Virus record (IMG/VR): IMGVR_UViG_3300013126_000307
Coordinates: 1-20,599 of that record
Length of the DNA: 20,599 nt
Source: a virus
Reading direction: 5' to 3' (one strand)
The notes beneath the pieces were generated by a model. It did no database searches and was not told the origin of the DNA. It saw only the letters and a program-made list of their open reading frames with translations. Shown here piece by piece: positions 15,079 through 20,599 of the stretch. The first letter of the stretch is position 1, and each line of letters starts with the position of its first letter. The translations under genes and the position numbers were made by a program.

Positions 15079-16791
15079 ATGAGTCAAGAAAGTGAAATAA
15101 GAATTGTATTAGGATCAAAAAGAAATGCCGTCACATCAGATAAAGATGTGGGAATACAGGTACCTCTTTTTGGGGATAGAAATTCTTATACGGAAAACGA
15201 CCGAAATGTATTAATAAATTTAGAAGAAAGATTTAATCTTGAAAGACAAAAAAGTGATACATTCAGATTGTCTGGAAAAATAGTTAATATATTTGATAAC
15301 AGTTTAAGTGGTAAAACAGATTATATTCCGTATAGAAATAATCTTTATTATTTAAAACCCGAAGAGTCAATTACAACTAACGTTTGGAAGGGGTTTCCAC
15401 AATACACTGAGTTTACATTTGGTAGAAATGAAGGAATAACGGGTCACATTCCATTTATTGCAAAAAGTTCGAGTACCTATAACTGGACAACGTATGCGTC
15501 TTACGCTTTTTCAAGCACAACTGCACAAACAATGTCTTATATAGATGAAATTAATAATGTTACAATAAATAGTTTTGTTTGTTCGGATGGTATTCCATTT
15601 GTAATGAAAAGAGGAAAATACAACGGAAAAAATGTTATTTATTTTTATTGTGGAACTCCACATAATTTGACGGAAGGGCAATGGGTGGAACTATCAACAC
15701 CGATCAACAACAAGACTGTGTTTAAAGTTGTCGGATTAGGAGATGGTGGGTATGGTACCGAACAAAACGTATTTTACATATTTAATTTAAAATTTTCATT
15801 CATATCCGCTTTTGATGGAAAAAGTGGTACAATGAAAAGAATAGTCAATTTACAAAATAGCGGAGAAACAAAATCTAGATATTATGTTAGACTTCATAAA
15901 ATTTTAACAGATGTTGACGATGTAAATGTTAAAAAAATAGCGTTTGAAAATAATCCATTTAGTATTAAAAAGAAATTAGAATATTCAGGACTTACCCCCA
16001 ACCAACAACAACGTGTGTCGATTAAAGAAGATTCACAGACTTTTTCTTTTAGTTTTAATAAAGATATCCATGTTAACACATTGGTAGATAACAATGGTAA
16101 ACCAGTGACGGAACTATTTGTAACAATTTTAAATAAGGGTTATATGGGTTGGTTCAATAAACCGGGGTTCCAACAAAGGGCTATTGATATAGGGTGGGAA
16201 TTTAATTTTTTAAAAAACAGTATAGACAATTGGTGGAACCACACTTCATCAATAAATAAAGATAATATTAATGTTGGATCATACGTTTTTAACAATAAAA
16301 CATTTTATTATAATAATGATTTGAAAGTTGGAGATATCATAAAAGGTGATTTTTGTGAGTACAACGATATTGAACAAAAAGAATATGTGTTATCTAAATT
16401 GTATCACAAGTATTCTTTTAACCCTGATTTATTTATAGATAACTCAGCAATTAATTTACCTGCAGGGTATTGCTACATACCACACCATTCAATTCCCATA
16501 AGAGTTTTTAGCGATTATATTGAAAGTTTTTCACAAGGTAATTCATTAGGTCTTCCAATTGTTGGATTACCAAACTATGCGTGGTTTTCTCAATATGAAA
16601 ATAATTGGTTTTGGAGAGATATATATGAATATGGATATGTTGATTCTGAGAATTTAGGATTGGATATACCATTTACAAACGGGGCACATTACCCATATAA
16701 AGATATTACATTTTTACAAACACCAATAAAACGAATAAATTATGTCGAGACAACATTAATAAATCCACCAATATTTGACGATTGTGAGTAG
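15079..16791 (+). CDS. unidentified structural protein, 570 residues
   Basis: This gene starts 2 bases after the large tail gene and is clearly co-transcribed. The product is rich in Asn, Tyr, Phe and Ser and looks beta-structured throughout, as in tail or baseplate proteins. The N-terminus (EIRIVLGSKRNAV) is polar and there is no signal peptide. Residues about 85-140 contain NLYYLKPEE and WKGFPQYTEFTFGRN. The C-terminal third holds aromatic-rich stretches such as NNWFWRDIYEYGYVD. In T4 order this is the place of gp8 (334 residues), but I see no similarity that I can defend. It ends with TAG at 16789-16791, inside the start region of the next gene. Confidence 0.7.
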   Translation: MSQESEIRIVLGSKRNAVTSDKDVGIQVPLFGDRNSYTENDRNVLINLEERFNLERQKSDTFRLSGKIVNIFDNSLSGKTDYIPYRNNLYYLKPEESITTNVWKGFPQYTEFTFGRNEGITGHIPFIAKSSSTYNWTTYASYAFSSTTAQTMSYIDEINNVTINSFVCSDGIPFVMKRGKYNGKNVIYFYCGTPHNLTEGQWVELSTPINNKTVFKVVGLGDGGYGTEQNVFYIFNLKFSFISAFDGKSGTMKRIVNLQNSGETKSRYYVRLHKILTDVDDVNVKKIAFENNPFSIKKKLEYSGLTPNQQQRVSIKEDSQTFSFSFNKDIHVNTLVDNNGKPVTELFVTILNKGYMGWFNKPGFQQRAIDIGWEFNFLKNSIDNWWNHTSSINKDNINVGSYVFNNKTFYYNNDLKVGDIIKGDFCEYNDIEQKEYVLSKLYHKYSFNPDLFIDNSAINLPAGYCYIPHHSIPIRVFSDYIESFSQGNSLGLPIVGLPNYAWFSQYENNWFWRDIYEYGYVDSENLGLDIPFTNGAHYPYKDITFLQTPIKRINYVETTLINPPIFDDCE

Positions 16792-17620
16792 TAACTATTA
16801 TAGATATAAAATTAATCAAGTACCGACTGATACATTTATTGAGATTCCAATTCAAATCACATTTGACAATTTAGGTAGAGAAGACGGCATAAAAGATTTT
16901 GAAGAAAAAACGATCGAGGAGGTAATAAATCCTATATCAGATTTTGAAACCACAAGTTTTGCACATTCACCGTGGGGACAGTCAAAACAAACAAAAATAA
17001 ATTATGAATTTTATTTTTATAGTGGTGGAAGTGATTCTACGGTCACTGCAACCACAAATAGTAATGACTGGGTTATTGATTACCAAGCCGCTGATTTTAC
17101 AGATGCAGAAATTTATTATTTTGCAAATTCATTTAAAGGTAGTTTTTTTAAATTAGATTTTTATGACACAAAAAACACGGCAGACCAAAAAATATTCTTT
17201 AGTATAATTTTACCAACACAACAAGGGCAACTTGAAAATGGTTTTATTGGACCTACCGTTAATCCGACACCGGTACAAGTAAAAAGACCAAAATATATTT
17301 TAGATTATGTTGGTGCAGATAAAGAAGGGTTTTTTATTTATTGGTTAAAAAACCAATCATATGTTGATCAGACAACTTTTTATATGAGTGCTAAATTTTT
17401 TAATGCTAAATCAGGTCAATTTGTTAGATTGATGAACGCATCACAAGGAGGGTTAATTGACAAATTTAATTTTGATAAGTCTATATTATTTTATTATAAA
17501 TGTGAATTAGATTATAATACATACGAGTATAAAATTTATAAAGAAAGCCAACCGATAGGACAAACAAGAGTTGGTACCACTACAAGTCCAATAAAATGGT
17601 ATGAATACATTAACCCATAA
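16784..17620 (+). CDS. unidentified structural protein, about 278 residues, non-ATG start
   Basis: The open frame has no ATG near its start. Candidates are TTG at 16775 (281 residues) and GTG at 16784 (278 residues). I prefer GTG because it forms an 8-base overlap with the preceding stop (GTGAGTAG) and GTG is the stronger start; the choice is not certain. The product is Phe, Tyr and Asn rich with no Cys in its first half, no signal peptide and no membrane segment. Recognisable domains are lacking. It begins SSNYYRYKINQVPTDTFIEI and ends KWYEYINP. It lies within a run of tail genes with overlapping ends, so a peripheral baseplate or tail-fibre attachment role is the most that can be said. Confidence 0.68.
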   Translation: MSSNYYRYKINQVPTDTFIEIPIQITFDNLGREDGIKDFEEKTIEEVINPISDFETTSFAHSPWGQSKQTKINYEFYFYSGGSDSTVTATTNSNDWVIDYQAADFTDAEIYYFANSFKGSFFKLDFYDTKNTADQKIFFSIILPTQQGQLENGFIGPTVNPTPVQVKRPKYILDYVGADKEGFFIYWLKNQSYVDQTTFYMSAKFFNAKSGQFVRLMNASQGGLIDKFNFDKSILFYYKCELDYNTYEYKIYKESQPIGQTRVGTTTSPIKWYEYINP

Positions 17621-18750
17621 TGGACGCTATTAAATATACAGTTGTTGTTTCACCAGAAAATGTTAAAGGTGATTTAAATTTTTTACCTTATAGTGGGACA
17701 TATTATACTGAAGCCTGCGGACTTCCATCTGAAGAAGATAAAACTTATAATTTTGGCGTATATTCAGCCTTTACGGACATTTTAAGTGGAGGGACAAATG
17801 GAACTTCTTTATTAACAGGACTTACAATTCCAATTTTTTTAACACAATCAATAAACGATATTGGTTATTATTCTGAATTTGATGGTTTTTTATTACAAAA
17901 AGATGTTGTCACTAACTTTTTATATTCGGGCGACCCTGTTAACATTTATAATGTTAAAGTTTTTAATACATCAGGAAGTGAATATATGTCATTTTTACAA
18001 CTTTCATCATATAATATTGATTGGGGGGACGGATCACCAAACACAAATCTAACCCCAACTTTACAAACAGCAAACCATACATATCCATCGGCACCTTCAG
18101 GATACACTATAACATTAACACAAATTAATCCGTGGGGAACTACGACAATAAGTAAAAAAATAACTTTACCAAATACTGGAGTTACTGTTAACAACTTAGA
18201 AGGTGAGATATTTTTTACACCACAAGGTGGTAGTTGGTCAGGAACACCAATAAGTTACGATTACATATTTAGTGGTGATGCGGGAAATAATGTATTACAA
18301 TATATATCTGAAAACTACACAACAGTTCCTTTTGTTGTGTCAGGTTATACAAACTCCAAAATATCTGACTTAAAAAGATATGGACCAAACCCATATTCAA
18401 TAGGGTATGTTCAATATTTTAAAGGGTTACCTTTAGGTCAAATAGATGAAATAACACCAGATTATACCGCCTATACTATTAACGATGTAAACTATTATGA
18501 CTTACTCGACGGAAGGACATTTTATATTGCTGAGTCTTCCGGAATTACTTCTAATGATTTTGTATTTTCAGCGCTCACTAAAAATGAATATTTGTTAGAT
18601 TTTGTTATGGCACCTGAAATTCAATCAGGTGTGTATATCGAAAGAGGTAAGTATTCAGGATTTGAACCCCTTCAAAGATTAGGTGAAGTTGATAACATTG
18701 GTGATCTTAGAAGGTATGGTTATGGATATTTTAAAATAAATACCACATAA
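17620..18750 (+). CDS. PKD-domain tail/baseplate protein
   Basis: This 376-residue protein starts at an ATG that shares one base with the preceding stop (TAATG). Residues about 108-185 show the PKD immunoglobulin-like pattern: YNIDWGDGSP (131-140), NHTYP (152-156), YTITLTQINPWG (162-173) and a final KKITLP strand. PKD domains mediate protein-protein or carbohydrate contacts and are common on Bacteroidota cell surfaces. In a phage tail they may support fibres or bind the host surface. The rest is unrecognised. Two copies of a short DL(K/R)RYG motif occur at D250 and D362, and the C-terminus is RRYGYGYFKINTT. A 33-base gap follows, with a promoter-like motif. Confidence 0.75.
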   Translation: MDAIKYTVVVSPENVKGDLNFLPYSGTYYTEACGLPSEEDKTYNFGVYSAFTDILSGGTNGTSLLTGLTIPIFLTQSINDIGYYSEFDGFLLQKDVVTNFLYSGDPVNIYNVKVFNTSGSEYMSFLQLSSYNIDWGDGSPNTNLTPTLQTANHTYPSAPSGYTITLTQINPWGTTTISKKITLPNTGVTVNNLEGEIFFTPQGGSWSGTPISYDYIFSGDAGNNVLQYISENYTTVPFVVSGYTNSKISDLKRYGPNPYSIGYVQYFKGLPLGQIDEITPDYTAYTINDVNYYDLLDGRTFYIAESSGITSNDFVFSALTKNEYLLDFVMAPEIQSGVYIERGKYSGFEPLQRLGEVDNIGDLRRYGYGYFKINTT

Positions 18751-18764
18751 AAAATCGAGATAAA

Positions 18765-18772
18765 CTATTTAT
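18765..18772 (+). promoter_or_regulatory. candidate promoter motif CTATTTAT upstream of the gene at 18784
   Basis: CTATTTAT lies 11 bases before the ATG at 18784, in a 33-base gap after the PKD gene. The surrounding AACTATTTAT equals that at 10101-10110. Transcription of the final two genes may start or be boosted here. Confidence 0.38.
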
Positions 18773-18783
18773 AAAATAAAATT

Positions 18784-19692
18784 ATGGCATTAGGAACTTA
18801 CGGAATTAATAGACCTGCTGACGTTTCACCAGAAGATGTTGAAATACTTTTACATTACACACCATCAAGGGACGTGACAAATAATTTTGTGTTAAAAAAA
18901 TTAAATGCAGCGAATATTTTAACTCCATATTTTCATAACGCAAATACTGGTGGTAATGCTAATGTTGAAATCTTAGGGGGTCTTTATAATTTGAAATTGC
19001 CGGCGACAGAATTTACAAATTTAGGAATATATACTTTATACATCAGACCTGCAGAAATAAGAACAACAATACTCGATTGTGGAATTTTATCGTCCGTACC
19101 AAATGTTAAAGGTATTGTAATAGATATAAACCAAGTTCCTGCACAGTATAGAAATAAATTTGTTAATCAAGGGTTGGTAGGTTTTAGAATTGAGTATTTG
19201 AATGGCGACGGAACAAAAATACCTAATTTTTATAGGTTGGTAACCTCATCTTTTTTCTGTGAACCTGTTGTTACAAATCAAACAAACACGTCACAAAAGG
19301 CAATAAGATACAGATATGTGAATGGAACGTCGGATCTTATTTTTTGTACGTTATCACCATCATCGTCACCGACAAATAAACCGGATGTGATTCCATTTAT
19401 CGGACAACCAAATCAAAATATTATTGTAACTAATACTTTTTTCAATCCGATCACCATTGATATACAAATGGCTGAACATGATATCGATACCTTGGCAATT
19501 GCTCTTTATGGTAATCAAACTAAAAGTATTGAAGATGGTATATACACCCTTTACGATAGTTCAGGAAATATCTATAAACAATATAACTTGTTTGAGATCA
19601 GAGATAACTTTAATGAGTTGTTATATGAGGTTAGACAAGATAGAGGAACTAACATTGATTTTAGTAAAAACTTTACAAACGTTATTAGTTAA
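18784..19692 (+). CDS. unidentified structural protein, 302 residues
   Basis: This 302-residue protein opens with a typical cytosolic N-terminus (MALGTYGINRPADVSPEDVE). It looks beta-rich, without signal peptide or membrane helix. The middle (residues 90-185) alternates strands, with few Cys (C99, C159). The C-terminal third contains IYTLYDSSGNIYKQYNLFEIRD, which reads like a folded beta hairpin module. I do not recognise the family. It lies in the baseplate/tail block and overlaps the next ATG by one base (TAATG), so the two proteins are probably made in step. A role as wedge, collar or fibre connector is possible, but nothing in the sequence decides between these. Confidence 0.72.
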   Translation: MALGTYGINRPADVSPEDVEILLHYTPSRDVTNNFVLKKLNAANILTPYFHNANTGGNANVEILGGLYNLKLPATEFTNLGIYTLYIRPAEIRTTILDCGILSSVPNVKGIVIDINQVPAQYRNKFVNQGLVGFRIEYLNGDGTKIPNFYRLVTSSFFCEPVVTNQTNTSQKAIRYRYVNGTSDLIFCTLSPSSSPTNKPDVIPFIGQPNQNIIVTNTFFNPITIDIQMAEHDIDTLAIALYGNQTKSIEDGIYTLYDSSGNIYKQYNLFEIRDNFNELLYEVRQDRGTNIDFSKNFTNVIS

Positions 19693-20599
19693 TGGCAAAA
19701 AGAAAATTTTTCTATCCCCAAACACCACCAACAGGTGCCAATACATTCTCCGACGATTTGGTTGGGTTGCAACTTGTGCAAGGGGGTGGGTTAACACAAG
19801 GTAATTTTGAATTTACAAGTGCCATTTTTGAAAAAAGTAACAGAAAGTTTGACACAGGTGTTTTTTCCGAGCCATTTAATTTAACTAATCTTAATATTGG
19901 ATCTATAGAACAAAGTAAGTTATTAGTACAAAAAAATTTCCAAGTATACCCTAATTTTGATATTTCTCAAATCACAAGTTTTTCATTGTATGGGTCATTA
20001 CAAAAAAGATTGGAAGCATCCATTACCAAAATTATAAATTATTTTCCAGCGGGACTAACAGTAAAAGAATACATATCAAGTAGTTTTACTGCATTAACTG
20101 CAAGTAATATACAATATAGTCAAGTTGATAACGAAACGACTTTTGATGTTTATATACCTTATTTAAATAATCCTTTAGAAATTGATTATACGGTAAATGC
20201 TCCGCAAAACATTTCATTCAGACCGATGAAAGTAAGTGAGTATAGAGATTTAAAAACTTATTTTAAAAGTTATGCTCTTTATATAGATGATCCTTATTCA
20301 GAAGAATATAGAGTTGTTGATTTTGTCGCAAGTCAATCACTAAGTCAAGGATCATTAACATTTGTAGTTGAAGGAAATCCATTTTCAGGACAAACGGGTT
20401 TTTCGCAAAGTTTAGTTATAAAACCAAACAACGAAATTACCGAGAAGATATTTTCAGAAAGTTTTGATGAGGTAGAAGATTTTTTATTGAATAGAATGGT
20501 ATCTCCTAGATACACTGCAACATTTCAATATCCTGATTATGATTCAAATGGTGTATATACGTTGTTTGTTAATAGTGTTACGTGGCCTTTAGATGATAG
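19692..20599 (+). CDS. N-terminal part of an unidentified structural protein, cut by the window end
   Basis: ATG at 19692 overlaps the previous stop by one base. The frame stays open to the end of the window: 302 complete codons, with no stop. The start reads MAKRKFFYPQTPPTGANTFS and contains a Pro-rich stretch suited to an extended arm. The rest is rich in Ser, Asn, Phe and Tyr, with helix-like segments (SLYGSLQKRLEASITKIINY) near 95-115 and many beta-like strands. No signal peptide or membrane segment occurs. The tight coupling and composition make it another tail or baseplate protein. No family is recognised and the full length is unknown. Confidence 0.75.
   Translation, partial: MAKRKFFYPQTPPTGANTFSDDLVGLQLVQGGGLTQGNFEFTSAIFEKSNRKFDTGVFSEPFNLTNLNIGSIEQSKLLVQKNFQVYPNFDISQITSFSLYGSLQKRLEASITKIINYFPAGLTVKEYISSSFTALTASNIQYSQVDNETTFDVYIPYLNNPLEIDYTVNAPQNISFRPMKVSEYRDLKTYFKSYALYIDDPYSEEYRVVDFVASQSLSQGSLTFVVEGNPFSGQTGFSQSLVIKPNNEITEKIFSESFDEVEDFLLNRMVSPRYTATFQYPDYDSNGVYTLFVNSVTWPLDD

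Noticed and set aside
17861-18052. 63-residue + strand frame inside the PKD gene
   Set aside because: It is overlapped by the clear PKD coding frame and has no recognisable product.
19457-19804. 115-residue + strand frame spanning the junction of the last two genes
   Set aside because: It is out of frame with the gene at 18784 and with the better, coupled frame starting at 19692 that stays open to the window end.
7746-20599. A contractile injection system (tailocin or T6SS-like) rather than a phage
   Set aside because: gp25- and gp6-like genes also occur in such systems, but here they directly follow phage-style recombinase, helicase, nuclease and reductase genes and homing endonucleases, which favours a complete phage.
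1-20599. tRNA genes, CRISPR arrays, insertion sequences, attachment sites
   Set aside because: I saw no cloverleaf-like sequence, no regularly spaced repeats, no transposase and no integrase. Gaps between genes are under 100 bases throughout.

Overview
This window looks like part of the genome of a large, strictly lytic-type myovirus (T4-like contractile-tailed phage). The DNA is A+T rich, nearly all coding, and every supported gene lies on the + strand with gaps of only a few bases or short overlaps. The host is probably a member of the Bacteroidota. I infer this from the near absence of Shine-Dalgarno sequences (starts are preceded by A/T-rich stretches), a DUF5522-like gene (a family I associate with that phylum) and a PKD domain in a tail protein. 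The host call is an inference, not proof. TGA and TAG are both used as ordinary stops, so no recoding is visible.

Region 1 (1-7689) is a DNA replication, recombination and nucleotide-metabolism block. It holds the tail of an unknown gene, a UvsX/RecA-like recombinase, a ribbon-helix-helix plus HNH endonuclease cassette, a FEN/T4-RNase H-type 5'-nuclease, an unknown 150-residue protein, a DnaB/gp41-like replicative helicase, and an adenosylcobalamin-dependent monomeric ribonucleotide reductase. A second HNH-type endonuclease, a possible 26-residue peptide and a DUF5522-like protein follow. The two endonuclease genes look like homing elements placed between core genes, and they share an almost identical upstream/start sequence. 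The block ends at a strong hairpin-plus-T-run terminator whose left arm is also the 3' end of the DUF5522-like gene.

Region 2 (7746-20599) is a baseplate/tail structural block. It holds a gp25-like baseplate wedge protein, a gp6-like wedge protein, and a 1650-residue protein in the place where T4 has gp7. Four further unrecognised or PKD-bearing structural proteins follow, and then a gene that runs off the right end. The 1650-residue protein carries an N-terminal carboxypeptidase-regulatory-like beta-sandwich. It also has a 61-residue, strongly hydrophobic membrane-like segment followed by a cysteine cluster, which is unexpected in a wedge protein and is the most interesting feature here.

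A short motif, (A/C)TATTTAT, lies upstream of six genes that each seem to begin a transcription unit and is absent at overlapping gene junctions. It is a candidate phage promoter element. At three genes it lies only 5-6 bases before the ATG, which would give leaderless or nearly leaderless mRNAs if it is a -10-type element.
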